A DNA stretch of 32,061 nt from Pseudomonadota bacterium (GCA_018241725.1 JAFEDI010000047.1:1-32061); one strand, 5' to 3'; positions 8,001-15,363 are shown, counted from the first letter of the stretch. The notes: generated by a model not told the origin, from the letters alone. Made by a program: numbers and translations.

Positions 8001-10457
8001 TTGCTGGTCGGCAACGCGAGGGACTAGGTTCTCCAAGGGCGTGGACTCCAAATGTCGCGAAATCCTGACGGGTCTGAACCCAAGACTGGCGAAACATGAC
8101 TCCAGGGCCGGTCGGGCGGCCGTCATGTCCTCCAACCAGACACGCTCAGAGCGATCTCCATACGCGGCACTCCCCCGCTCAGCGTGACCCAGCAAACCAT
8201 CGATGATCTCGGGGTTCAGTTCGGCGGATCGCAGCTGCCTTGCGAGCCGGTGACGCAAGTGTCGGAGGGGTAGAGGCCACGTAAAAACCCCCGCATTTGC
8301 AATCCCTGCCTCACTGCATGGCTCCCACTCGAGCGACTTCCCATCGAGGCGCAGCATGAAGAACAGCGGCACAGATGGAGTGCCATCTCGGGTAGTGACA
8401 GCAACGACCCGACGCCCGAGCTCGGAGTCGCCACTCCTTTCTATCCAGAGCCCCAGCGATCGCAGATAAGGGAGATATTGTTCTGCGAGAAAGCTACACA
8501 GTCGTCGTGGCAGCGGCACAAGGCGTCCTGATCGCGACGCCCCACTCACCTTGTCAGCAACAAAAGCCGTTCCAGCATCCAAGTCAAAATCCCTGAGCGT
8601 CTCGAATGGTGCTCGGATGGGTCGAGCACCGGACGCCGCGTGTAGTGCGACGACCAAGTAGCTCGTGAGCGCGTTGTGATACTGGAATACATCCTTGCCT
8701 CGCAGGTGACGTAAGGCATGAGCGGCTCGACGTATCTCCCTACGTAGAAGCGACTCAATAGGATCAAGTCGGCTACCCAACACATTTGAGGTGGATAGGG
8801 CTCCGTCAAGCACCGGGACTGGGAGACCTGCACGACGGAGGGTGGCGGCGAGTTCACTACCTGTCCAGCTTGGATACGCCGCCGCACCTGGCAGTCCAGT
8901 TTGAGGATGGCGCGCGTAGAGGCGCGCGAGGATTGCATCCTTCGTTGTGGTGTAAAGCTGCGAGGGCAGTACATTGGCAAGCATGCCGGCGGTCACGCGC
9001 GGCGCGACCTCCTGCATGACCTCCCGGAACCGGCTTGACAACACCTGTGCCGGGAGCAGATCCCCCAAGACGGTCGGCGATACGGGTAGCAATCGCTCGA
9101 TACCGGCGGCAAACACCCCGGCCACCTCCTCAGGCAACCGAAGCTCATAATGGGCGCTCAACGCTCGAACCCAGCGGGCTTGGTCATCAGTTGGGCTCCA
9201 ACCTCGGCTGGGGCGGGCACTCGCGCGTAACAGTGCCCCCGATGACGCAATCGACCATTCTTCACCGGCACTATCCGACAGCCTCATGGCAAGGACTCGG
9301 GCGAGAGAGCGCCCGGTGTTGATTGCGATCCAGACAACGGCAGCAAGCAGTTGGTCCTCTGCGGCACTCGTCTTTAAAGCTGTCGCAATCCATGCTTGGA
9401 TGTCATGCAGTTCCCCGGGAGTGAGGCGCGACCAAGTCCAAGACAGGAACTGGTTTTCTTCAAGGGTACTGAGGAGGATTGATGAAGCGTATTTGACTTG
9501 GCCAGCGAGCGTTGCATCCTGAGGTACGCTCACACAGACCAGATCATCGTCACGGCCCCCAACGAGCTCAAGGCCCGATGACGACGCGTCGTCATTGTCA
9601 TAGAGCAAAGCAGGGAACACCGGCGCAGCGGCATGCAGTTGCTCAATCCTTGTGTGCCACAAAGTGGCGTCGAAAAGCTGTCCACGTAAAGGCCCAGCTG
9701 CAGCATGGTCTTCCCGCAGCGCAACCTGGCTCAGCGCACGCAAGAATGCTCGAGCGCTGGATTCCAACTGCTCAGATCGTAGCTGTACCGCCACGCGGAC
9801 ACATATTTGGGCGTCGAGCGCGTAGGGGTCTCGGGCTGTTAGCCGCAACGAATTCAGGATGTCTAGCCAAGCAGCCTTGCCATCACCTGCAAGTCTTAGC
9901 CGGGTTGCAACCTCTCGGACAGCCGAGTCGAGGAGGATCCCCCTCTCTGCACGTTCAAGCGCATGCACAAGCAGCCACAGCCGCAGGCGGTCATACCCGG
10001 CCCGCCCGACAGTGTCACCCGACGCATAGGGGTTACGCGTCGCCAACAAGGCATAGAGGTACTGGGTATCCAGTCCGCCCTCAAACCGGGCGCGGGCCGG
10101 CAAAGCATCCGGTAGCGGCCGATAGTGTTCAAGTACATGTTGCCCGGCGACGGCCAACCGGTGCGCCAAACTCCACAACAGTCCTGCATGCGCGTTCTCG
10201 TCAGCCCACAACTCCAGGTCGTTGAGAATGCCGGGCTTAACGATGTAGTGCAGGATGGATCCGACAGCCCCGGGCCGCTCGACAGCGGCAGTCGCGTCGC
10301 ACAACAGCATGACAGGAGGCAGCAGATCTTCGGCACCTGCCCACTTGTACAGAACATCCCACGTAGCCACGGGGGGAGCAGGAGTCGTTGCAAAAACCCG
10401 ATTGTCCAGGTCTAATGGCGCGGCTTGAGTGGGCTGCAAGGACTTAGAGAGAGGCAC
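5052..10457 (-). CDS. Giant protein with two tyrosine-recombinase domains
   Basis: A 1801-residue protein, several times the usual 300-500 residues of a phage-type integrase. A first catalytic domain is visible at about residues 590-770: Arg612 (SGARPIR), RHLRH with Arg735 (His position replaced by Arg732), LGH with His758, and Tyr766. A second lies at about 1310-1535: Arg1348 (GLRVGE), His1463 and Arg1466 (HHARH), LGH with His1520, and the nucleophile candidate Tyr1529 (TTQEYY). Before the second core, residues about 1200-1290 resemble a SAM-like core-binding domain. The N-terminal 550 residues and the C-terminal 260 match nothing I know. It likely cuts and rejoins DNA to move the element it sits on. 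The gene begins close to a tRNA-Arg fragment, as integrases often do. Confidence 0.8.
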   Translation of the reverse strand: MPLSKSLQPTQAAPLDLDNRVFATTPAPPVATWDVLYKWAGAEDLLPPVMLLCDATAAVERPGAVGSILHYIVKPGILNDLELWADENAHAGLLWSLAHRLAVAGQHVLEHYRPLPDALPARARFEGGLDTQYLYALLATRNPYASGDTVGRAGYDRLRLWLLVHALERAERGILLDSAVREVATRLRLAGDGKAAWLDILNSLRLTARDPYALDAQICVRVAVQLRSEQLESSARAFLRALSQVALREDHAAAGPLRGQLFDATLWHTRIEQLHAAAPVFPALLYDNDDASSSGLELVGGRDDDLVCVSVPQDATLAGQVKYASSILLSTLEENQFLSWTWSRLTPGELHDIQAWIATALKTSAAEDQLLAAVVWIAINTGRSLARVLAMRLSDSAGEEWSIASSGALLRASARPSRGWSPTDDQARWVRALSAHYELRLPEEVAGVFAAGIERLLPVSPTVLGDLLPAQVLSSRFREVMQEVAPRVTAGMLANVLPSQLYTTTKDAILARLYARHPQTGLPGAAAYPSWTGSELAATLRRAGLPVPVLDGALSTSNVLGSRLDPIESLLRREIRRAAHALRHLRGKDVFQYHNALTSYLVVALHAASGARPIRAPFETLRDFDLDAGTAFVADKVSGASRSGRLVPLPRRLCSFLAEQYLPYLRSLGLWIERSGDSELGRRVVAVTTRDGTPSVPLFFMLRLDGKSLEWEPCSEAGIANAGVFTWPLPLRHLRHRLARQLRSAELNPEIIDGLLGHAERGSAAYGDRSERVWLEDMTAARPALESCFASLGFRPVRISRHLESTPLENLVPRVADQQGPVLFGRAERAIRRRERLRGAVQGARMMIETVCDGRQIGELTTDEIDQLSRALVFNPNGIPHALGSLRYAVFLRQLERAQERQLRPIRMRRVYLAFTDEPSAITPMACGAYRTYQRLANLMSLVPEPAYLPRALGQALALGVLRLVLESRLTDGDALRDILAGENYRVIGFRDRTYIELGEKIAEAGPDALCRRLEISQAAARLLAAGLTGKRANNAGKRTIDQNLHPLVDCIQGHSPSASGIANVEQLVLATARLVDQVNAVSRPGIVAGYLAGRVKSLSLNWYDFTRLQDGHVRDFGYLVKEADSPQQKEMPAASVSLAVNTSVGPDRRQQANRKLIGAIVHLLGEKEGSRRLARDERAVGIRELVAEAVGEPGSMVCLLAHWAAHLLTRQNQHRDQYLSLSTVERYLCALSKYIVELAPDIEIEELDEDEITEVYASIIDDVPPKSQRYSRLRLEEFHDWLLWQKSVEEPDWSLVAGADKSLNANPGVVSEAEYLRVFSYLEKSAGDETAKLAALLLLFAYRFGLRVGESLGLLRKDIVGDPEFGLIVIVRNNKLRKLKTNKSSRRLVPLLADLDEREVKLIRNMMAKAEAQGGGDSNYPVFGIDATNIERRKRRVFASRLRKLLIPLLRVVTGNSRANVHHARHSAGNVIAASVFGVDELGLSDCESTSINTIKNILLGSSERTRRALPAVERYLGHADAGTTQEYYLHILDCWSNQYNALDAEKEVRLAGVKYLDDAPASCAVILAGAERQQVRSLTVADSLMYLRLRARGFARDVAADALDVDENVAELIDKRLDNMAGRFRFSASERAFAPSMLEMYPSLAQLITRFSDSVWDEWIDWARKRWCVAKIARTSHLYSKITTSRQLVLWTAEDLEAAKYHLNWWGIGNEQLLAVHSPRCSSKLISTAQSYGLEVKDCKKSSPAVQIDTVRCGDDGQFTVDHRLAILVRETDHPIRHGAEFLMSIVLGEIVGGFSRKG

Positions 10458-10544
10458 GTTGGGCTAGGGCTGGCGATCGATGATCTGCACAGCCTAGCAT
10501 CTACACCCCGTTTTTGCAGGTTGTAGACCTAATGTTGAAGTTTT

Positions 10545-10564
10545 TGTGCGTATAATGCGCACAG
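10545..10564 (+). promoter_or_regulatory. TATAAT box within an inverted repeat
   Basis: A perfect -10 hexamer TATAAT (10,551-10,556) sits inside the inverted repeat TGTGCG ... CGCACA, just upstream of the tRNA fragment. No matching -35 is seen at 16-18 bp. It may be the surviving promoter of the truncated tRNA gene or a recombinase-binding arm. Confidence 0.35.
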
Positions 10565-10570
10565 AGATGG

Positions 10571-10616
10571 CGTACCCTCCGAAGGGTCGGACGTTCGAAT
10601 CGTCTCGGGCGCGCCA
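10571..10616 (+). tRNA. 3' fragment of a tRNA-Arg (CCG) gene, likely attachment-site remnant
   Basis: The stretch contains an anticodon-loop-like CCTCCGAAG, a T-arm (GGACG-TTCGAAT-CGTCT) and a 3' acceptor CGGGCGC followed by G and CCA at 10,614-10,616. The 5' acceptor and D-arm are missing, and about five bases between anticodon loop and T-arm appear deleted, so it cannot be functional. It is followed by a terminator, as a tRNA gene would be, and lies 114 bp from the recombinase start. That is the typical layout of an att site left by integration into a tRNA 3' end. Confidence 0.5.
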
Positions 10617-10644
10617 AAACACAGCGGAAACAAGCATTAAACTC

Positions 10645-10680
10645 AATGGGTTAGGTCTAAGAAACCTAGCCCATTTTGTT
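10645..10680 (+). terminator. Intrinsic terminator after the tRNA fragment
   Basis: Stem AATGGGTTAGGT (10,645-10,656) pairs with ACCTAGCCCATT (10,664-10,675), followed by TTGTTTTT. It would end transcription of the former tRNA-Arg gene. Confidence 0.7.
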
Positions 10681-10997
10681 TTTGGCCCATCCTTGGCCAA
10701 ATTCGGCCTACCTCTGGCCTACAACCTCTTCCTCGCGAAAGGGCTTTTCGCCCTCTCACTCTCCGTAGTCAAGAGTTCTGGACAGCCTCAGCCTGCGATT
10801 GCAGGCCAGTTACGTCGATTACGAAGGCAAAGAGCCAGAGCCGATCGAGCCCTTGCGCCGACAAACTGCCGACAGGGCCAGCAAGTATCATCCCAGCAGT
10901 GTTTTTCCACTGAAAGTCACACATCTTTGATAATTAAATTTATCAATGAATAAACACAATAAAATCAGTCGCCAACAAACTGACGTTACTCTTTCCC
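10681..10997. other. Intergenic region without a supported gene
   Basis: No gene is supported here. A small hairpin (GCGAAAG-GGC-TTTTCGC, near 10,735-10,752) is visible. The last 70 bases are AT-rich and resemble the sequence upstream of the first small-RNA copy (near 1725-1780), so the promoter region was duplicated with it. Confidence 0.4.
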
Positions 10998-11064
10998 CTG
11001 TCTCCTCCACCCTCCTCCTTTGGTGTGGAATTAAGCCCAGGCCCCAAGGCGCCTGGGTTTTTTT
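10998..11064 (+). ncRNA. Putative small RNA with twin anti-Shine-Dalgarno motifs, copy 2
   Basis: Counterpart of the RNA at 1790-1859. It has the TACTCT -10 candidate at 10,987-10,992, two CTCCTCC motifs identical to copy 1, and a terminator with stem AGCCCAGGC/GCCTGGG followed by seven T. The terminator loop differs from copy 1 but the stem is preserved, which argues for selection on the RNA. Confidence 0.55.
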
Positions 11065-11080
11065 GCTTTTGACTCATGGA

Positions 11081-11098
11081 GTACGGGTTATCCCGTAC
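11081..11098 (+). promoter_or_regulatory. Palindromic operator at the second RNA promoter, copy 2
   Basis: GTACGGG-TTAT-CCCGTAC, seven-base arms around TTAT, overlapping the -35 position of the promoter whose -10 is TATGTT at 11,112-11,117. It is the same operator as at 1877-1892. Confidence 0.5.
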
Positions 11099-11123
11099 GA
11101 AAAACAAGATTTATGTTAGAGTC

Positions 11124-11236
11124 CCGCGCGATACGGAGGAGCGCAGGACGAGCATCAGGACAACAACAGACAAGGTGCCTTCCTGCGGCTGGAGTGAGAG
11201 ATGGGACTGCTCAGAGTGCTGGGCAGTCCCTTTTTG
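11124..11236 (+). ncRNA. Putative small RNA with GGAGGAG motif, copy 2
   Basis: Counterpart of the RNA at 1919-2033: same -10, same GGAGGAG (11,135-11,141), and a terminator with stem GGGACTGC (11,203-11,210) and GCAGTCCC (11,223-11,230) plus five T. Indels between the copies fall in the unpaired middle and would not keep any reading frame, which supports a non-coding RNA. Confidence 0.5.
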
Positions 11237-11304
11237 TTGCCCTGCGGCCGATCTGGCTCAAGCCCGGATGAACAATGCTGCGGTCCTGCAGACCTTGCTC
11301 AAGC

Positions 11305-12177
11305 TCAACTCGGCGCTAGAAACGACAATGCCAAGCTATTGAACTTGCTTGCATGCTCCCACTGAGCCCAATGGCCACAGCTGTTGAAGATGTGCATTTC
11401 GGCTTTCTGGATCCCCACCAGCAAGCGCAGACCAAGATCCAGGGGGACGAACCTATCCTCCCTGCCCCAGACGATCAATGTTGGCGCGATGATTTCATTA
11501 AGCCGGCTCCCCTGATCCGGAAACTGTCTCGGATTGGCCTGGAGACTGGCCACGAAGTTGCTTAGATGCACCCGGTTCCCGAGCATGTTGGCCAGGCGTG
11601 AGCGGAGGAGTTCTTCAGTCAAACTGCCTGGGTCATAGACGAAGATGTCCATCATCCGCTTCAGGTTGTCGATTGTCGGTTCCCGATAAAGCGCATTCAG
11701 GCAACGGATGCCTTCCGTAGGCATGGGAACGAGCAGGCTGGCGCCTCCGGTTCCTCCCCCCATCAAGATCAGTTTATTGACCCGTTGCGGAAATGCGAGG
11801 GCGAAGGCCACCGCGCTGTGTGCCCCCATCGAGTTTCCGATCAAATGTGCGGACGCAATCTGCAGACCGTCCAACAGCGCACGCAGGGTATCCGCATTGA
11901 GTTGAGAGCGAGAGCCAGTCGAAACAACCGGATCGCTTTTTCCCCAGCCTAGACAATCCATCAGAACGACCCGATAACCCGCACGGGAGACAGCTTCTAT
12001 ATTCCGGTGGAAATTGGCCCAACCAGTTGCTCCCGGGCCCGAGCCGTGAAGCATCACCACCACCGGACCGTTGCCGCCCGTGTCATTGAAATGCACCCGG
12101 TACGGATCCCCATTGAGACTGATCTGCATGAAGCGGCTCGTTTGCTCATCTGTCAGGGCCGGGATGGATTGAATCAT
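11305..12177 (-). CDS. mhpC: 2-hydroxy-6-oxonona-2,4-dienedioate hydrolase (meta-cleavage product hydrolase)
   Basis: A 290-residue C-C bond hydrolase that splits the ring-fission product made by MhpB-type dioxygenases into 2-hydroxypentadienoate and a dicarboxylic or other acid. The match to E. coli MhpC as I remember it is close along the whole length: [13 protein letters not shown] near residue 44, the nucleophile elbow GNSMGAHSA with Ser116, acid Asp241 (GREDRFVP) and His269 ([10 protein letters not shown]). The start has AGGAGG seven bases upstream. It is transcribed divergently from the dehydrogenase-cupin-mhpB operon, an unusual split, and its promoter carries tandem XylS-like half-sites. 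Confidence 0.93.
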   Translation of the reverse strand: MIQSIPALTDEQTSRFMQISLNGDPYRVHFNDTGGNGPVVVMLHGSGPGATGWANFHRNIEAVSRAGYRVVLMDCLGWGKSDPVVSTGSRSQLNADTLRALLDGLQIASAHLIGNSMGAHSAVAFALAFPQRVNKLILMGGGTGGASLLVPMPTEGIRCLNALYREPTIDNLKRMMDIFVYDPGSLTEELLRSRLANMLGNRVHLSNFVASLQANPRQFPDQGSRLNEIIAPTLIVWGREDRFVPLDLGLRLLVGIQKAEMHIFNSCGHWAQWEHASKFNSLALSFLAPS

Positions 12178-12209
12178 GTGAATGCCTCCTCGATGTGATC
12201 ACGAAATGG

Positions 12210-12273
12210 AGTCTAAGCCCTTGATACTTCATGGATCATATCCGGAGAGCGAAGCACCTATCCCGGTAGCGCA
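12210..12273 (-). promoter_or_regulatory. mhpC promoter with tandem XylS-like half-sites
   Basis: On the minus strand TGCG-CTACCG-GGATA (12,273-12,259) and TTCG-CTCTCC-GGATA (12,253-12,239) lie 20 bp apart. A -10-like TAGACT (12,215-12,210) follows after 23 bp. Known XylS half-sites have the form TGCA-N6-GGNTA in direct repeat. The predicted transcript starts about 25 nt before the ATG. Confidence 0.6.
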
Positions 12274-12369
12274 GGGTTCTGCGAGATAGGGCCAGACGCA
12301 TCATTTCTGGCATTCGATGCGGACTTCAAGCCACAAGCAAATCCACAGCAGACAATTCATTTTCATTCA

Positions 12370-12431
12370 TGCGTTGGGCGGATAAGCCGGGCATTACGTG
12401 GAGTGCGCAACAAGGAATACCCCAATAACTT
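12370..12431 (+). promoter_or_regulatory. Dehydrogenase-cupin-mhpB promoter with tandem XylS-like half-sites
   Basis: TGCG-TTGGGC-GGATA (12,370-12,384) is followed 20 bp on by a weaker GGCA-TTACGT-GGAGT (12,390-12,404) and, after 21 bp, a -10-like TAACTT (12,426-12,431). The geometry equals that of the three other promoters of the cluster. Confidence 0.5.
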
Positions 12432-12494
12432 CATGTCCGCACTCACCGGGATCCCGCTCGATCCCAACCACCAAGAAATAAAAGGAGACAATCA

Positions 12495-13598
12495 GTGCGA
12501 ATGATGAAAGCCGCTCGTCTGCATGAAATTGGCGGAAAATTCCAAATCGACGAAGTCCCTGTGCCGATGCCAGGACAGCACGATGTTCTGATTAAAGTTG
12601 CATCATGCGGAATCATCCCCAACCTTCGGAACGTGGTCACCCATTTTCCGACCTGGTACCCCTTCCTGCCACTGCCAGCACTGCCGGCGATATTCGGCCT
12701 GGATGCGGCTGGAACTGTGGCTGCCGTTGGCGAAGGAGTTGGTTCCTTCAAGCCTGGTGACCGGGTGTACGTCAATCCCGGGGTTGGCTGTGGGGAATGC
12801 CGCCACTGCAAGCAGGGCGAGCCCACGCGCTGTGAGAGCTACACGTTCATGGGTTATTTCGGATTCGGGAGAGACTCCCAATCCGTTTTCAGGAAGTACC
12901 CCTATGCAGGATATGGCGAATACACCGTGGCGCCCGCGGCCAATCTGGTCCGCCTTCCGGAAACCATGCGGATCGAGCACGGGGCACGCCTTGGCTACCT
13001 GGGGACAGCCTACTCAGCCATTCGCAAGGCGAACCTGCGTCCGGGACAGGACATTCTCATTCTCGGTGCAACGGGAACGCTCGGCGTCGGAGCAGCGCTG
13101 TTGTCATTGGCCTTCGGTTCCGGCCGCGTCATTGTCGCGGGCCGGGATCCCGCCGCACTCAAACGCCTGGTGCAATTGGATCCACTGAGAGTGATCCCGA
13201 TCTGCTGGAGCGATGGACCTATTCACGAGCAGGTGCGCACACGGATCAAGGACGGGGTCGACGTCATGCTCGACGCACTCGGCGCGAAAGCCTCGGTGGA
13301 TCTCTCGATCGATGCAATGCAGGCCGTCACCCGCGGGGGACGCATCGTGCAGATTGGCGGCGTGGCCGGGCCGATTCCAATCGATCCCCATCCTTTCATG
13401 TGTGCGCAACACCATTACATCGGCTCCCTCTGGTTTACGCCTGCCGAGGGCGACGAAATGGCCGCCATGATTGCGGCAGGGACGGTGGATCTGGGCATCC
13501 TCGAGCCCCGGCCTTACAGCCTCGAAAAGATCAACGAGGCCCTGGAAGACATCGAGCGGCACGGCAACGGCTTCACGAATTTCCACATTGCCTATTAG
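12495..13598 (+). CDS. Medium-chain (MDR) alcohol dehydrogenase-like oxidoreductase
   Basis: A 367-residue medium-chain dehydrogenase/reductase that would oxidise an alcohol or reduce an enone/aldehyde with NAD(P). The Rossmann motif GATGTLGVG lies at 191-199 and a structural zinc lobe at Cys99, Cys102, Cys105 and Cys113. Of the catalytic zinc ligands only Cys38 is evident: the usual GHE reads GLD (69-70) and the third ligand region reads RLGYLGTAY. GTG at 12,495 is preferred because AGGAG is seven bases upstream; the ATG at 12,501 is possible. It is first in an operon with the cupin and mhpB. The substrate is unknown, probably an intermediate of the same aromatic pathway. Confidence 0.85.
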   Translation: MRMMKAARLHEIGGKFQIDEVPVPMPGQHDVLIKVASCGIIPNLRNVVTHFPTWYPFLPLPALPAIFGLDAAGTVAAVGEGVGSFKPGDRVYVNPGVGCGECRHCKQGEPTRCESYTFMGYFGFGRDSQSVFRKYPYAGYGEYTVAPAANLVRLPETMRIEHGARLGYLGTAYSAIRKANLRPGQDILILGATGTLGVGAALLSLAFGSGRVIVAGRDPAALKRLVQLDPLRVIPICWSDGPIHEQVRTRIKDGVDVMLDALGAKASVDLSIDAMQAVTRGGRIVQIGGVAGPIPIDPHPFMCAQHHYIGSLWFTPAEGDEMAAMIAAGTVDLGILEPRPYSLEKINEALEDIERHGNGFTNFHIAY

Positions 13599-13607
13599 TC
13601 CAATGCC

Positions 13608-14162
13608 ATGCCCCTTACTCGTATCGTCACCGGACACGATCCGTCCGGGCAGGCCGATCTCCAGATCATCGGCACGCCACACAACTCAGGCCCTTTCGAG
13701 CACACACCAGGCTTCTCGGCTGCGTGCATATGGCACACGTCACCAGCCCCGGTAATCGAGCCGACACCACGGGATGAAACCTCAGTATTGCGCTCAGTCC
13801 TGCCGGAATGCGGTGGCACAAGTGCCTTGATGGTCACTTTCCCACCCGACGATCAGGTCATGGGCCCGGACTTCAATCCCCAAAAAGCCGCGAAGGAGTT
13901 TGGCGAACGACTGCCAGGTCTTGCCGAGAGTTTTGAACCCGACGGTTCGGGATACCACGCGACCACTACGATCGATTACGGCGTGCTCATCGAGGGCGAA
14001 ATCGTACTCGACCTCGGTAATGGGCGAGAGAGGTCGCTCCGGCAAGGAGATGTAGTGGTTCAGGTCGGCACCCGCCACGCATGGAGAAATCACAGCACTC
14101 GCCCCGCGCGCATGTTCTTCGTGCTGATCGGGGCAAAACGCCCCGGCAAGGAACAGCCATGA
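13608..14162 (+). CDS. Cupin-domain protein
   Basis: A 184-residue protein with a single cupin barrel in its C-terminal half. The first metal motif is near residues 117-135 (His117, Glu129 candidates; [13 protein letters not shown]) and the second near 147-161 (GDVVVQ, then GTRHAWRN with His157 and Asn161). The N-terminal 70 residues are unassigned. It begins nine bases after the dehydrogenase stop and its stop overlaps the mhpB start by four bases (ATGA), so translation is probably coupled. Cupins of this type can be small-molecule isomerases, dioxygenases or binding proteins; which one applies here is open. Its place directly before mhpB suggests it acts on the ring-cleavage substrate or product. 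Confidence 0.85.
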   Translation: MPLTRIVTGHDPSGQADLQIIGTPHNSGPFEHTPGFSAACIWHTSPAPVIEPTPRDETSVLRSVLPECGGTSALMVTFPPDDQVMGPDFNPQKAAKEFGERLPGLAESFEPDGSGYHATTTIDYGVLIEGEIVLDLGNGRERSLRQGDVVVQVGTRHAWRNHSTRPARMFFVLIGAKRPGKEQP

Positions 14163-15112
14163 AAGCAATGCTCCAGTGCATGTCGCACACGCCCCTGAAG
14201 GGCTATCTGGATCCCGCGCCCGACGTCGTGACGGAGGTCTCCAACTGCGTCAGCACCGTGCGCAAGGAAATTGAGGCATTCGATCCGGAGATCATCTATC
14301 TGTTTGCGCCAGACCACTTCAATGGTTTCTTTCTTGATCTGATGCCACAGTTTTGTATCGGCATGGTGGCAAGCTCGGTTGGCGACTATGCGACGCCGGT
14401 TGGCGCACTGCACGTTCCCCAAGCACTGGCGGAAGCCTGCGCGGAAAGCGTGATCGAATCCGGGATCGATCTGGCCTTCTCATATCGGATGCAGGTCGAC
14501 CACGGATTCACGCAAAGCCTGATCGAATTGACTGGAGGGCTCAATCGCTACCCGGTGATTCCCATCATGCTGAATGCAGTTGCTCCGCCACTGGCAACAT
14601 TCCGCCGGGTACGCCAATTGGGCATCGCGATCGGGAATTTCGCTCGCAGCCAGAACCACCGCACGCTTTTTCTGGCATCGGGGGGCTTGTCCCACAATCC
14701 ACCGATCCCCAGGATCGCGACGGCAACGGACCCTGAAGTCATTGAACGCCTCATTGCAGGACGGAACCCAACCCCTGCCGCACGGGCCGCCCGACAGCAA
14801 CGCACGATCGATGCGGCACGCAGCTTCTCTGCCGGCGGCAACGACTTGCACCCGCTGAATCCCGAGTGGGATCAGACATTCATGGGGCGACTTTGCCAAC
14901 AGGACTGGCCAGCCATCGATGCATATGGCAATGCCCAGATAACAGCGGAAGCAGGGGCCTCGGCACATGAAGTACGTGCCTGGGTTGCCGCAGCGGCGGC
15001 AATTGATTCCGCTTCAAATGGCAATTGGTCTGGACAGCAGAACTATTACCGCGCCATTCCAGAATGGGTTGCAGGTTTTGGTTCCCTTTCTGGCCAAGGG
15101 CTTGCTCAATAA
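14159..15112 (+). CDS. mhpB: 2,3-dihydroxyphenylpropionate 1,2-dioxygenase-type extradiol dioxygenase
   Basis: A 317-residue class III (LigB-type) extradiol dioxygenase that opens a catechol ring next to the hydroxyls with Fe(II) and O2. It matches E. coli MhpB (314 residues as I recall) end to end. His115 (MQVDHGF) and His179 (SGGLSHNPP) are the family's acid-base residues, [10 protein letters not shown] lies near 49-58, and [12 protein letters not shown] closes the protein. The ATG at 14,159 overlaps the cupin stop (ATGA); the longer frame from 14,081 is not needed. The real substrate may be a substituted catechol other than dihydroxyphenylpropionate, since the usual hydroxylase mhpA and the lower-pathway genes mhpD, F and E are absent from the window. 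Confidence 0.93.
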   Translation: MKAMLQCMSHTPLKGYLDPAPDVVTEVSNCVSTVRKEIEAFDPEIIYLFAPDHFNGFFLDLMPQFCIGMVASSVGDYATPVGALHVPQALAEACAESVIESGIDLAFSYRMQVDHGFTQSLIELTGGLNRYPVIPIMLNAVAPPLATFRRVRQLGIAIGNFARSQNHRTLFLASGGLSHNPPIPRIATATDPEVIERLIAGRNPTPAARAARQQRTIDAARSFSAGGNDLHPLNPEWDQTFMGRLCQQDWPAIDAYGNAQITAEAGASAHEVRAWVAAAAAIDSASNGNWSGQQNYYRAIPEWVAGFGSLSGQGLAQ

Positions 15113-15153
15113 GCGGATACCGGAAGATTTGACGCCCCCAAAAACAAAGAGAC

Positions 15154-15190
15154 GCCGGCCATCCTTCTGCAAAGATGGCCGGCATCCCTT
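15154..15190 (+). terminator. Terminator of the dehydrogenase-cupin-mhpB operon
   Basis: Stem GCCGGCCATC (15,154-15,163) pairs perfectly with GATGGCCGGC (15,174-15,183), followed by ATCCCTTTTG. It ends the operon 40 bp after mhpB. A-rich sequence on the other side would also allow weak function on the minus strand. Confidence 0.8.
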
Positions 15191-15300
15191 TTGAATCCTC
15201 GAAGGGCGCCAAAGCCGCTCAAAAGATCCAATCAACATTATTCCAAAAGCAAAATCACTGCTTGAATTAAACATATCTTCCCAAGCCCAAAAAAATCCCC

Positions 15301-15363
15301 TGCGTCCAGTGGACAGTTCCTGCACTAGCCGGATAGTCGCCCCCCTCTCCCGATCCTTAGATT
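15301..15363 (+). promoter_or_regulatory. Membrane-module promoter with tandem XylS-like half-sites
   Basis: TGCG-TCCAGT-GGACA (15,301-15,315) and a perfect TGCA-CTAGCC-GGATA (15,321-15,335) are 20 bp apart, with -10-like TAGATT (15,358-15,363) 22 bp further. Transcription would start near 15,370, leaving only eight bases before the GTG at 15,378 and so favouring the ATG at 15,426 as start of the next gene. Confidence 0.6.

Larger units (their letters stand above)
10998..11243 (+). repeat. Direct repeat, right copy (dual small-RNA cassette)
   Basis: Second copy of the cassette described at 1790-2038, in the same orientation. Together the copies bracket about 9 kb that carries the toxin-antitoxin pair, the decayed HD gene and the giant recombinase. 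Differences are concentrated in spacers and loops, while stems, the CTCCTCC motifs, the GGAGGAG motif and the palindrome are kept. Confidence 0.85.

Noticed and set aside
11076-11342. ORF across the right repeat copy
   Set aside because: It covers the conserved RNA promoter, palindrome and terminator, and has no counterpart in the left copy.
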